Shown here one piece after another: positions 55,475 to 64,000 of a stretch of DNA of 64,000 bases; position 1 is the stretch's first letter; each line of letters opens with the position of its first letter. Both the position numbers and the translations under genes were made by a program. This stretch comes from Zoogloea sp041904905. GTDB lineage: Bacteria; Pseudomonadota; Gammaproteobacteria; Burkholderiales; Rhodocyclaceae. The stretch covers positions 62,001 to 126,000 of the forward strand of contig NZ_JAYRMI010000002.1 of assembly GCF_041904905.1 (NCBI RefSeq), written 5' to 3'. The notes below the pieces were generated by a model, which was not told where the DNA came from, searched no databases, and saw only the letters and a program-made list of their open reading frames with translations.

Positions 55475-55648
55475 ACCCCTTGAATCCAGGCGCCCCCAAA
55501 CCCCTTCAAACAAACCGCGCCGCGGCTTGATTGCAAAAGGAAAACAACCCAGAATCCAGGTCGTCCCGACTCACTGGGTACCGCTCATGCTGCATGGCGC
55601 CGCCAATGCCCCCGAAACCCGCGCCCCACAAGGCACACCGGGGCTGCG
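55475..55648 (+). promoter_or_regulatory. CRISPR leader candidate
   Basis: The 174 bases between the last cas stop and the first repeat hold no gene. A less GC-rich patch (55525-55560) could carry the array promoter; no clear -35/-10 is seen. Being at the end with intact first repeats and downstream of the cas genes, this is the expected leader side. Confidence 0.45.
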
Positions 55649-56429
55649 GTCAGGCCCCAGGGCCGAAGTCAGGCCCGTTAAGACAATGCGCGAAGAATGT
55701 TTTCGGGGATAGTGTGTCAGGCCCCAGGGCCGAAGTCAGGCCCGTTAAGACGCAGTGGCGGATGGGATGGAAGGCTTCCTTCAGTCAGGCCCCAGGGCCG
55801 AAGTCAGGCCCGTTAAGACCCAGGTTTCAGGGTTCTTTTCCGGCATTTTTGTGTCAGGCCCCAGGGCCGAAGTCAGGCCCGTTAAGACCCACTTCGGGCA
55901 AAGAAGGCGCGCGCGAAAAGTCAGGCCCCAGGGCCGAAGTCAGGCCCGTTAAGACTTCGGAGGCGAAGGACATGCCCTTGGCCATTTGTCAGGCCCCAGG
56001 GCCGAAGTCAGGCCCGTTAAGACTCTTGTGGTTGAATTACTTCTTCGTGGGACGGGTCAGGCCCCAGGGCCGAAGTCAGGCCCGTTAAGACCCGCCGGCG
56101 GCGCCGACCACCACAGCAACATGCGTCAGGCCCCAGGGCCGAAGTCAGGCCCGTTAAGACGGATCGAGCGTGACTTGCTCGGACTGGTCGTGTCAGGCCC
56201 CAGGGCCGAAGTCAGGCCCGTTAAGACATAAGCCTTCTTCTGCGCGGGGTCGGTGGTCAGGCCCCAGGGCCGAAGTCAGGCCCGTTAAGACATCGCTGGA
56301 GAAACCCCGGCGAAGAGGGCGAGTCAGGCCCCAGGGCCGAAGTCAGGCCCGTTAAGACCCCGAAGTACTCTCTTGTGAGAATGCTTTTTTTTTGTCAGGC
56401 CCCAGGGCCGAAGTCAGGCCCGTTAAGAC
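55649..56429 (+). CRISPR. CRISPR array, 12 identical 36-bp repeats
   Basis: Repeats start at 55649, 55716, 55784, 55853, 55920, 55988, 56056, 56125, 56192, 56256, 56323 and 56394, all identical over 36 bases. Twelve spacers (the last before a stub) are 31, 32, 33, 31, 32, 32, 33, 31, 28, 31, 35 and 33 bases. A 13th, truncated repeat starts at 56463 (first nine bases GTCAGGCCC). Repeat positions 12-16 (GGGCC) and 24-28 (GGCCC) form a stem that leaves exactly the eight bases GTTAAGAC, a proper type III 5' tag. This fixes the direction as plus. Confidence 0.97.
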
Positions 56430-56478
56430 GGTGCTCGCGTGCACTTACTGTGGGAAGAAAAAGTCAGGCCCTTTGCCA

Positions 56479-56512
56479 CGGCGGGCGGATGTCGCCCGCC
56501 GTGTTCTTCCTC
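56479..56512 (+). terminator. hairpin after the CRISPR array
   Basis: A perfect 9-bp stem (56479-56487 and 56493-56501) with a GATGT loop is followed by TGTTCTTCC. It lies just after the truncated 13th repeat and probably ends the array transcript. Confidence 0.65.
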
Positions 56513-56634
56513 CTCCTGCAGGCGTAGCGCTGTCGGCCAGCGCGAAATTGAGCCCGCTTTCCGCGCTTGTTCCGGCTTTGCGCGCCGCGCCGAAGGCGCA
56601 TGCTGATCGGGTCTTCCAGCCCCCGCTTGCCGCC

Positions 56635-56916
56635 ATGCCCCACTGGATCGTCACCACCGACATTGCCGACCCGCGACGCCTGCGGCGGGCTGCACGGATT
56701 TGCGAACGGCACGGCGAGCGGGTGCAGGAGAGCTTGTACTGGATGGACCTTGCCGCCGAGGAGCTGCAGGCGTTGCAGGCGGCGCTGGCGGCAACGATCC
56801 ACCCCGCCCACGACACAGTGCGCTACTACCCGGTGTGCGGGCTGGATCTGGCGCGCTCCCAGGGCGAGGGGCTGTGCCACGGGCTCAAGCCCCTGCCCAG
56901 CCACTGGCTGGTGTAA
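56635..56916 (+). CDS. cas2: CRISPR-associated endonuclease Cas2
   Basis: A 93-aa ferredoxin-fold protein of the adaptation complex. The sequence has the Cas2 pattern: first strand with Asp (WIVTTDIADPRRLRRAARIC), GERVQESLYWMDL, and the C-terminal VRYYPVCGLDL. The catalytic-site Asp in strand 1 is kept. ATG at 56635 chosen because the family begins there. It follows the array and is 10 bases from the truncated reverse transcriptase. No cas1 is present in the window. Confidence 0.88.
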   Translation: MPHWIVTTDIADPRRLRRAARICERHGERVQESLYWMDLAAEELQALQAALAATIHPAHDTVRYYPVCGLDLARSQGEGLCHGLKPLPSHWLV

Positions 56917-56926
56917 GGGGAACGCG

Positions 56927-57346
56927 ATGGAAGCCGGCCCCCTGCTCCGCCAGGCCCTGAGCCCCGCCAACCTGCTGACCGCCTGGAACCGGGTAGCCGC
57001 CAACCGGGGCATGGCCGGCGTGGATGGCGAGACCATCGACGGGATCGCGCCCCAGGTGCACGGGGTGCTCGACGAGATTGCCGCCGGAGTGTGGGCCGGC
57101 AGCTACCGCCCGGCTGCGCTGCGCCGAGTGTGGATGGCCCGCCCTGGCAAGCCGCCCCGAGGGCTGGCGGTGCCCACCGTCCGCGACCGCATCCTGCAGA
57201 CCGCCGTGACGCTGGCGCTGACCCCGCCGGTCGAGGCTGAACTGGAAGACCAGATGCTGCAGCCCCTGTGCCCCCACTGCCGCCACGCCATGCTCTGGCA
57301 GGGCAAGCCGCCACCCACCGCCACCGAAGCCTTCTGGGTGTTCTGA
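56927..57346 (+). pseudogene. truncated CRISPR-associated reverse transcriptase (remnant of an RT or RT-Cas1 gene)
   Basis: A 139-aa frame. Residues 1-105 match the start of group II intron-like reverse transcriptases: LSPANLLTAWNRVAANRG, GVDGETIDG, GSYRPAALRRVWM, then RGLAVPTVRDRILQTAVTLA. Similarity stops at EAELED; the rest (LCPHCRHAMLWQGKPPP) is unrelated and has a CPHC motif like the end of a transposase. The catalytic YADD palm and any Cas1 domain are gone. In other systems RT-Cas1 sits next to cas2 in type III loci, so this looks like loss of the adaptation gene by deletion or insertion. Confidence 0.7.
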
Positions 57347-57931
57347 GCCGGACCGGTTACTGAGCCCCCGTCAAACCGCAGGCGAAGCACCTCCCGCCGT
57401 CAGTTGGGGGACAGGTGCTTGAGCGGCAGTCTCCGGTGGCGACCCGCGTAGCGCCCACAGCGCTTGTATCACCTGCTGCGCAGCCGGCAGTCCTTGCCAG
57501 CGTCCTCGCTCAAGCAGGGGGGCGGGGTGGTTCCGACCAGCCCCCCGACTCACCGAGCAGCGCCCAAAGACGGCATTCGTCAAGCCCCTGCAGGAGAAGA
57601 TGCCCAATCGCGAGTTTTGTCATTTACTGCAAACTCATTTATCATTGCCGGCCATCCACCGACATGCAATGTGAACGATGAGCCCCCGCCTTCATCCTTC
57701 CCTCTCCCCCGTGGCGCGGCCGGCCGGTTGTCTCGCGATCTCCGGCATGAGCGCGGGCGGCAGCCCGGATGAATCCGGCGCCCCGCACGCTCGAAGTGCG
57801 CCCATCGCGATTCGCAATCTGGATACCGGCGAAATCTTCGCGGGCGAGAGCCCCCGCCCCAGCCACCCCTGAGCCCTCTCCGGCCCACGCCCCCCGTACC
57901 TCGCAAGAGCCTCCAGTCACCCACGGCGAAG
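57347..57931. other. interval with no recognised gene, possible mobile element scar
   Basis: About 585 bases. Open frames on both strands are short and unconvincing. Its place after a truncated RT with a foreign tail suggests remains of an insertion or deletion, but I see no terminal inverted repeats or target duplication. Confidence 0.4.
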
Positions 57932-58861
57932 ATGCACAGCAGACAACCCCCGGCAACCCTCGTCCCAGCCCAGGACGCCCCCGCCCCCTACCTCACCATG
58001 GACGGCTCGACCGTCCGCGAACTCATGCATCCGGCCCTGCATGGCAACCGCGCCCAGAGCCTCGCCGAAACCCGCATCGGCACCGGGCGGCGCACCCTCC
58101 TGCACCGCCACCGGGAATCCGAAGAGGTCTATCACGTTGTGGGCGGGCGCGGCGAGATGACCCTCGGCGACACGCGTTTTCCGATCCAGACGGGCGACAC
58201 CGTCCACATCCCCCCGGGCACCCCGCATTGCGTGCAGAACCTTGGCCAGGCGGCGCTGCGCATCCTGTGCTGCTGCGCGCCGGCCTACTCCAACGACGAC
58301 ACTGAGTTGCTGGAAGCCCCCACCGAACACAGCGACGACCGGTTGCTGCTCGCCAACGAACCCGCCGGCGCCAACGACTACGCGTCGCGCAACTACCTCT
58401 CCCTGCGACTCAGCCTCGGGATCAACCAGACCCGCTTCTGGAGCGCGGTACTGGTCACCCAGTCCGGCGGCAGCCGCTACGAGAACGGCCGCGCCGCGCC
58501 CCGGCAGGTCGACACCCTGGTTCGCCTCGCCTACGGCACCGAAGAAGACGCCCGCAAGCTGCTCGCGTCCCTGCGCGAACGCCGCCCGGCCGACTACAAA
58601 CCCACCCGCTCGGTGGCCCCCATCCTGGAATCCGGGAGCGAAGTCCGGCAACTGCGCAAGCGCATGCTGATGAGCCAGAAAGCCTTCTGGGGCTTGGTCA
58701 GCGTCACCCAGTCGGCCGGCGCACGCTACGAAGCGGGCATGAACATCGCTCCGCCCGTCCGGCTACTACTGCAACTCATCCTCAGCAACGACCGGCAGAC
58801 CGAGACGCTAATGAAAAAGCTCCGCGCCGCCTCAACCGCCGCCATCGAGGCGAAGCTGTAG
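57932..58861 (+). CDS. cupin domain protein with two C-terminal HTH-like repeats
   Basis: A 309-aa protein. Residues 30-115 form a cupin barrel (LLHRHRESEEVYHVVGGRGEM with metal-binding His/His/Glu, and IPPGTPHCVQNLG with the last His). The C-terminal part holds two similar copies of an Xre-like helix-turn-helix: INQTRFWSAVLVTQSGGSRY and MSQKAFWGLVSVTQSAGARY, each followed by a short helical tail. FW.....TQS..ARYE is known from small HTH proteins in betaproteobacteria. A ligand-sensing regulator is likely; its targets are unknown. ATG at 57932. Confidence 0.8.
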   Translation: MHSRQPPATLVPAQDAPAPYLTMDGSTVRELMHPALHGNRAQSLAETRIGTGRRTLLHRHRESEEVYHVVGGRGEMTLGDTRFPIQTGDTVHIPPGTPHCVQNLGQAALRILCCCAPAYSNDDTELLEAPTEHSDDRLLLANEPAGANDYASRNYLSLRLSLGINQTRFWSAVLVTQSGGSRYENGRAAPRQVDTLVRLAYGTEEDARKLLASLRERRPADYKPTRSVAPILESGSEVRQLRKRMLMSQKAFWGLVSVTQSAGARYEAGMNIAPPVRLLLQLILSNDRQTETLMKKLRAASTAAIEAKL

Positions 58862-59323
58862 CCGGCCAGCAACGGCGCGGCTCACGCCCTCCCCCCGTGC
58901 ATCTGGCACCCGGCCACCCACCTCACAACGCCATCTTCCCCTTCCATCGCCGTGCGCCTCCCCTTTCTGGGCGGCACACGAGCGGCGCATTGCTGGATAG
59001 ATAGGAGCCCTGCCGGTCGATCCCGAAGGAGAGCCACCGCAAGGCCCGCAATGGGCTGCAGCAGCCAACGACAAGAGCGCGGCAGCCTGCGCCCGCTGGC
59101 GACGGCTTCGACGAGGGCAGGAGAATACGCAGAGAGAAGCAGCCAACCGCCCGGGCAAGCCGATGGAACGCGTTCCCGAGCGCAACCGGGCAGATGGGCG
59201 GCCATCGGCCAGGCAGGCAGATCGCCAGCACCCGCGCAACGGGGCAGCCAACGACAACCCACACCCCCAACCGAAACCGCAAGCCACGAGATGCCGATTT
59301 GCTCACCGGCAAGCCACAAAAGC
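58862..59323. other. gene-free interval before tRNA-Ser
   Basis: About 460 bases with no convincing open frame. CAGCCAACGACAA occurs twice (about 59065 and 59233). No attachment-site copy of the tRNA end is seen. Confidence 0.4.
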
Positions 59324-59352
59324 AAAAAGCCCTTGGTGACCAAGGGCTTTTT
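59324..59352 (-). terminator. rho-independent terminator after tRNA-Ser
   Basis: Nine-bp arms (59328-59336 and 59340-59348) around TGA, with A/T runs on both sides (AAAA before, TTTTT after on plus), so it can work on either strand; it lies 20 bases past the tRNA 3' end. Confidence 0.88.
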
Positions 59353-59367
59353 GCTTTGAAACAATGG

Positions 59368-59455
59368 CGGAAAGGGAGGGATTCGAACCCTCGATACGGC
59401 TAAACCGTATACCGGATTTCGAGTCCGGCGCATTCGACCACTCTGCCACCTTTCC
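59368..59455 (-). tRNA. tRNA-Ser (anticodon CGA)
   Basis: An 88-base class II tRNA. The acceptor stem pairs GGAAAGG with CCTTTCC; the D loop contains AGAGTGGTCGAAT, the anticodon loop CTCGAAA gives CGA (reads UCG), a long variable arm follows, and the T loop is GGTTCGAATCC. CCA is not encoded. The 3' end faces the CRISPR region. Confidence 0.97.
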
Positions 59456-59502
59456 GCTCGAAGCGCCGAATTATAGACAATCCGGCGAAAAAAGCCAGCG
59501 CT

Positions 59503-59865
59503 TTATGCTGGTTTTGCGGTGCGAGCGGTAAATTCGTCGTAGGCGCGCACGGCCTCGGCCGCGTACATCAGGCTCGGGCCGCCGCCCATGTAGGTGCAGA
59601 TGCCCAGGGTTTCCATCAGCTGCTCGCGGGTCACGCCCAGGCGGATGAGCGCCTTGACGTGAAAGCCGATGCAGCCGTCGCAACGGGCGGAGACGCCGAT
59701 GGCCAGGGCGATGAGTTCTTTCTGCAGGGCGGTCAGCGCCCCTTCCTTCATCGCGTCCTTGGCCATCGCGCTGAAACCCTTCATGGTTTCGGGGATTTCT
59801 GCGCGCAGGGCTTCCATGCCCTTGCTGAGGTCGCCGGTGATCTGGACGAAGGATTTGCTGCTCAT
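59503..59865 (-). CDS. carboxymuconolactone decarboxylase / AhpD-like family protein
   Basis: A 120-aa helical protein of the AhpD/CMD fold. The redox-type motif is ARCDGCIGFHVKALIRLG (CxxC with His three residues on), as in AhpD-like disulfide reductases, so peroxidase-linked reduction is more likely than decarboxylation. ATG at 59865 follows AAAGGAG with an eight-base gap; a GTG at 59874 overlaps that site and is less likely. A perfect palindrome sits 16 bases upstream (59882-59897) and the serS terminator separates it from serS. Confidence 0.9.
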   Translation of the reverse strand: MSSKSFVQITGDLSKGMEALRAEIPETMKGFSAMAKDAMKEGALTALQKELIALAIGVSARCDGCIGFHVKALIRLGVTREQLMETLGICTYMGGGPSLMYAAEAVRAYDEFTARTAKPA

Positions 59866-59881
59866 GGTTGCCACTCCTTTT

Positions 59882-59897
59882 ATTAGATTTTTCTAAT
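59882..59897. promoter_or_regulatory. operator-like palindrome upstream of the AhpD-like gene
   Basis: ATTAGATTTTTCTAAT is a perfect 6-bp inverted repeat around TTTT in otherwise GC-rich DNA, directly before the ribosome site of the AhpD-like gene. The binding protein is unknown. Confidence 0.5.
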
Positions 59898-59917
59898 ATA
59901 CAGGATCGGCGGCCCAA

Positions 59918-59944
59918 GGAAAACCGCCGGCATCAAGCCGGCGG
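59918..59944 (-). terminator. rho-independent terminator after serS
   Basis: Eight-bp arms (59924-59931 and 59937-59944), five-base loop, followed on the minus strand by TTTTCC; ten bases past the serS stop. Confidence 0.85.
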
Positions 59945-59953
59945 TGATTTTTC

Positions 59954-61240
<1,287 letters not shown>

Positions 61241-61488
61241 GACTATCCCTATTCGAATCTGAAACCGGTCAATCGACGGTACATCGGGCAGCGGCACCCC
61301 GCCCGCCCGGATCGTGGTTGCACCGCACCACGGCGAAACCGCTTGCACCACTAGCAGAAGTTATGAAAATCAAAAAGTTAATAGCCCACAAAAGTTAAAC
61401 TTTTCTTGATTTCCATGGTTCAAAACCCACACTTAAAGAAAGACGTACGCAGATGACGTCGCGCACCCTGACCATTGAGGAGACACCC

Positions 61489-61755
61489 ATGTTATCGATA
61501 CGCGACTGCCTGGATTATTGCGACCTCACCGACGAGGATGTGGCCATCATTGCGGAGCACCACGACATTCCCGATGTCGCCGCCGCCCAGATTGCCTGCG
61601 GGCTCGTCCAGAGCCGGGAGGGGACGCTGCTGCTTACCCAGTTCATGCAGGAACTCGTGGAAGAGGCCGAATGCCGCGGCGACCGCGACAAGGCCAAGCG
61701 CTTCCGGGCTGCCTGCGCACGTTTCATCGCGAGCCACCCTGTCCAGACCCACTGA
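61489..61755 (+). CDS. small conserved protein of unknown function
   Basis: An 88-aa protein, probably all helical: LSIRDCLDYCDLTDEDVAII at the start, then ADCLVQ-like and FMQELVEEAECRGDRDKAKR. No signal or membrane segment. It has TGAGGAG six bases before the ATG at 61489 and an AT-rich promoter region (61360-61440). Its last 32 bases overlap the end of rarA tail to tail. Function not known. Confidence 0.72.
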   Translation: MLSIRDCLDYCDLTDEDVAIIAEHHDIPDVAAAQIACGLVQSREGTLLLTQFMQELVEEAECRGDRDKAKRFRAACARFIASHPVQTH

Positions 61756-63079
61756 CATTGCCCTGCCCTGCGCCGGCCTCGGCCTGACGGTCGAGTCCGC
61801 GCAGGCGCGCCAGCTTTTCTCCGATCTTTGCTTCCAGCCCCCGGTCGACCGGTTGGTACCAGCCGGGGCGCGCCATGCCGTCGGGCAGATAGTTCTCGCC
61901 GGCAGCGTAGCCGCCCGGTTCGTCGTGGGCGTAGCGATAGGCCTTGCCGTAACCCAGCTCCTTCATGAGCCGGGTGGGCGCGTTGCGCAGATGGATCGGC
62001 ACGGGGCGGGAGACGTCGTTGGCGACAAACCTCCGGGCCGCATTATACGCGTTGTAAACCGCGTTCGATTTGGCGGCGCAAGCGAGGAAAACGGCCGCTT
62101 CGGCGAGCGCCAGTTCGCCTTCCGGTGAGCCCAGACGCTCGTAGGTGGCGCAGGCGTTGAGGCAGATCTCCAGCGCCCGCGGGTCGGCCAGGCCGATGTC
62201 CTCGATGGCCATCCGCACCAGCCGACGGCCCAGGTAAAGCGGCTCGGCGCCACCGTCGAGCATCCGGCACAGCCAGTAGAGCGACGCATCGGGGTCCGAC
62301 CCGCGCACCGACTTGTGCAGGGCGGAGATCTGGTCGTAGAAGGCCTCGCCGCCCTTGTCGAAGCGGCGCAGGTTGCGCGACAGGGCTTCGTCGATGAAGG
62401 CCGGCGTGACCGGATTGACGCCGGCGGTTTCGGCCGCCGTCTGGACCTGCTCCAGCAGGTTGAGGAGGCGTCGGGCGTCGCCGTCGGCAAAGCCGGTGAG
62501 GCGATCCCGGGCGTCGTCCTCGAAGGCGAGATCGGGGCAGGCGTGAGCCCGGGCGCGCTCGAAGAGTTCGGCCAGTTCCTCGGCGGTAAGCGGCTGCAGC
62601 ACGTACACCGCGGCGCGGGACAGCAGCGCGGAATTTACCTCGAAGGACGGGTTCTCGGTGGTGGCTCCCACCAGCGTGACCAGGCCCTGCTCCACAAACG
62701 GCAAGAACGCGTCCTGCTGGGCCTTGTTGAAGCGGTGCACCTCATCCACGAAGAGGATGGTGTGGCGCCCGCGGGCCCGGGCGGCTTCGGCCTGGGCGAT
62801 GGCTTCGCGGATGTCCTTCACGCCGGAGAAGACCGCCGACAGCGCGGTGAACTCCGCGTCGAAGGCTTTTGCCATCAGGCGCGCGAGGGTGGTCTTGCCC
62901 ACGCCCGGCGGGCCCCACAGGATCATCGAGTGGGGCTTGCCCGACTGGAAGGCGAGCGCCAGCGGCTTGCCCGGCCCGAGCAGATGGCGCTGGCCGATCA
63001 CCGCCGCGATGGTCTGCGGTCGCATGGCTTCGGCGAGGGGCAGCCGCGGCGGGTCGAGGGCGTCGAACAGATCGGCCAT
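61724..63079 (-). CDS. rarA: replication-associated recombination protein A (MgsA/WRNIP1 family)
   Basis: A 451-aa AAA+ ATPase acting at stalled replication forks. Walker A is WGPPGVGKTTLAR, Walker B is TILFVDEVHRFNKAQQDAFL, and sensor 1 is VGATTENPSFEVNSALLSR. The C-terminal tetramerisation domain contains SVRGSDPDASLYWLCRM and YRYAHDEPGGYAAGENYLP. It lies downstream of lolA and ftsK, a common proteobacterial order (ftsK-lolA-rarA, often followed by serS, as here). Confidence 0.96.
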   Translation of the reverse strand: MADLFDALDPPRLPLAEAMRPQTIAAVIGQRHLLGPGKPLALAFQSGKPHSMILWGPPGVGKTTLARLMAKAFDAEFTALSAVFSGVKDIREAIAQAEAARARGRHTILFVDEVHRFNKAQQDAFLPFVEQGLVTLVGATTENPSFEVNSALLSRAAVYVLQPLTAEELAELFERARAHACPDLAFEDDARDRLTGFADGDARRLLNLLEQVQTAAETAGVNPVTPAFIDEALSRNLRRFDKGGEAFYDQISALHKSVRGSDPDASLYWLCRMLDGGAEPLYLGRRLVRMAIEDIGLADPRALEICLNACATYERLGSPEGELALAEAAVFLACAAKSNAVYNAYNAARRFVANDVSRPVPIHLRNAPTRLMKELGYGKAYRYAHDEPGGYAAGENYLPDGMARPGWYQPVDRGLEAKIGEKLARLRGLDRQAEAGAGQGNVSGSGQGGSR

Positions 63080-63103
63080 GGGGGTGACGCGAGGGCCCGG
63101 CGT

Positions 63104-63739
63104 TCAGTCGCCGACCACGTCGGCGCCCTTGGGCGGCACGAAGCGGAACAGGCCGGCATCCAGCGCCGGGTTGCGTTCGAGCTGACCGAACTGCAGGGCG
63201 GTGGTCTGGCCGAAGTTGTCGTGGAGCACCATGGCCTTGAGCTGGCCGCCGGCAAAGCCCAGTCGGATGCGCTCGAAGCTGCTGTCGTCGGCCTTGGGGG
63301 TGGCTTCGACCCATTCCAGGCCATCGGCGGCGCCAGCATCCTTCAGCACGAAGTTCTTGTCCAGGGCGTTGTCGCCGGCAAGAATTGCCGCCGGGGTGTT
63401 GCCCAGGGCCTGACCGAGCTTCTTGGTGGTGACCTGGTTGAGTTCCTGGTCGAAGGCCCAAAGCTTGCTGCCGTCGCCCACCAGCAGCTGGGCGTAGGGC
63501 TTCTCGTACACCCAGCGGAACTTGCCCGGGCGCGAGAACGCAAACGTGCCGGTGGCCTGCTGGGGCTTGCGGCCGGACTTGGAGAAGACCTGCTGGGAAA
63601 AGCTGCCCTTGGCGCTGCGGGTGCCGTCCATGAACTGCTTGAGCTGGGCCAGGCCATCGGCGTGGGCCGGGCCGGCAGCGAGCAGCGCGGCCACGGCCAG
63701 CCCGCGGACGAGGGGTTTGAACAGGGTGCGGATCATCAT
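63104..63739 (-). CDS. lolA: outer-membrane lipoprotein carrier protein LolA
   Basis: LolA carries lipoproteins across the periplasm from LolCDE to LolB. The 211-aa protein has a signal peptide (GLAVAALLAAGPAHADG) and the LolA fold: FSQQVFSKSGRKPQQATGTF, PGKFRWVYEKPY and the hydrophobic pocket strands. Its start overlaps the ftsK stop by four bases (ATGA); a second ATG three bases in is possible. Confidence 0.94.
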   Translation of the reverse strand: MMIRTLFKPLVRGLAVAALLAAGPAHADGLAQLKQFMDGTRSAKGSFSQQVFSKSGRKPQQATGTFAFSRPGKFRWVYEKPYAQLLVGDGSKLWAFDQELNQVTTKKLGQALGNTPAAILAGDNALDKNFVLKDAGAADGLEWVEATPKADDSSFERIRLGFAGGQLKAMVLHDNFGQTTALQFGQLERNPALDAGLFRFVPPKGADVVGD

Positions 63740-64000
63740 TCTCCTTCGCGGGCGGGGGCGACCACCTCCCGGTTCCCGTTGGCGCCCATGGGCGTGACGA
63801 GGCCGGAGCGCTCCATCTGCTCGATGAGGCGCGCGGCGCGGTTGTAACCGATGCGCAGGTGACGCTGGACCAGCGAGATCGACGGCCGGCGCGTCTTGAC
63901 GACGATCTCGACGGCCTGATCGTAGAGCGGGTCGGCCTCGCTGCCTTCCCCACCTTCGCCGCCGCCCAGCAGATCGCCGCCGTCGTCTTCGGGCGAGGCC
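63736..64000 (-). CDS. ftsK: DNA translocase FtsK, C-terminal end (partial)
   Basis: Only the last 87 codons are in the window. They encode an acidic linker and the gamma winged-helix domain that reads KOPS (DPLYDQAVEIVVKTRRPSIS, LVQRHLRIGYNRAARLIEQM). The gene continues past the window edge. Its stop overlaps the lolA start. Confidence 0.93.
   Translation of the reverse strand, partial: ASPEDDGGDLLGGGEGGEGSEADPLYDQAVEIVVKTRRPSISLVQRHLRIGYNRAARLIEQMERSGLVTPMGANGNREVVAPAREGE

Noticed and set aside
55531..56355. Open frames running through the CRISPR repeats
   Set aside because: Repeats plus spacers are translated by chance; composition is repetitive and there is no ribosome site.
57371..57607. 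Minus-strand 78-aa frame as a transposase remnant
   Set aside because: No recognisable transposase motif or terminal repeats; left as an unexplained interval.
59368..59395. Attachment-site duplication of the tRNA-Ser 3' end
   Set aside because: No second copy of this end could be found by eye at the left edge of the CRISPR region.

Overview
The window is about 64 kb of GC-rich chromosome from a Gram-negative bacterium. LPS genes (kdsB, lpxK), lolA, a TonB-dependent receptor, ExbB/ExbD, NarX/NarL with a Crp/Fnr regulator, and the overall gene mix suggest a denitrifying betaproteobacterium, most likely of the Rhodocyclales (Azospira/Thauera/Azoarcus-like). That placement is inference from gene content and codon use; no rRNA gene is present.

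Layout. 1-13.9 kb is core: tilS-accA, divergent murJ, a YbhB-like protein, ggt, a PfkA-family phosphofructokinase, adk, then kdsB-Trm112-lpxK-exbD-exbB, xseA and sodB. 14-21.4 kb is accessory: a GNAT gene broken by an in-frame TAG, a small lysine-rich protein, a complete arsR-arsC-arsD-arsA-arsC-acr3 operon with operator-like palindromes, and a RES/Xre toxin-antitoxin pair. 21.5-24.1 kb holds purM and hda plus a HAD phosphatase. 24.2-41.1 kb is signal transduction: a TonB receptor, YfiR-like protein, hybrid kinase and REC-GGDEF-EAL cluster; a dienelactone hydrolase; a Crp/Fnr regulator divergent from narXL with a good NarL 7-2-7 site and an FNR/DNR-like box between them; a periplasmic-binding sensor kinase interrupted by one TAA; and a second REC-PAS-GGDEF-EAL protein. 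The tail-specific protease prc follows.

The most interesting part is 43.4-57.4 kb. A 13-unit, 21-nt nested tandem repeat and an AT-rich stretch lead into a compact type III CRISPR locus: DEDDh exonuclease, cas6, a CorA-family membrane protein with a GMN motif, a small Cas10 without an HD domain and with GGDE in place of GGDD, a Cas7-Csx10-like fusion, and a multi-RAMP gene (Cas7-Cas7-TIGR03986-like) whose first domain is out of frame with the rest at a six-C run. Then come a 12-repeat CRISPR array, cas2, and a truncated reverse transcriptase with no cas1. CorA plus a DEDD nuclease beside an HD-less Cas10 fits a membrane-acting, nucleotide-signalling defence system of the kind in which Cas10 makes SAM-AMP, with the DEDDh enzyme as a candidate off-switch.

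The right end returns to core: a cupin-HTH fusion, tRNA-Ser(CGA), an AhpD-like protein, serS, a small conserved protein, rarA, lolA and the end of ftsK. tRNA-Ser has its 3' end facing the CRISPR region, as expected if that region is an island. Three coding sequences look disrupted by single-base changes (GNAT, sensor kinase, multi-RAMP gene). Each could be real or a consensus error, and raw reads would decide.
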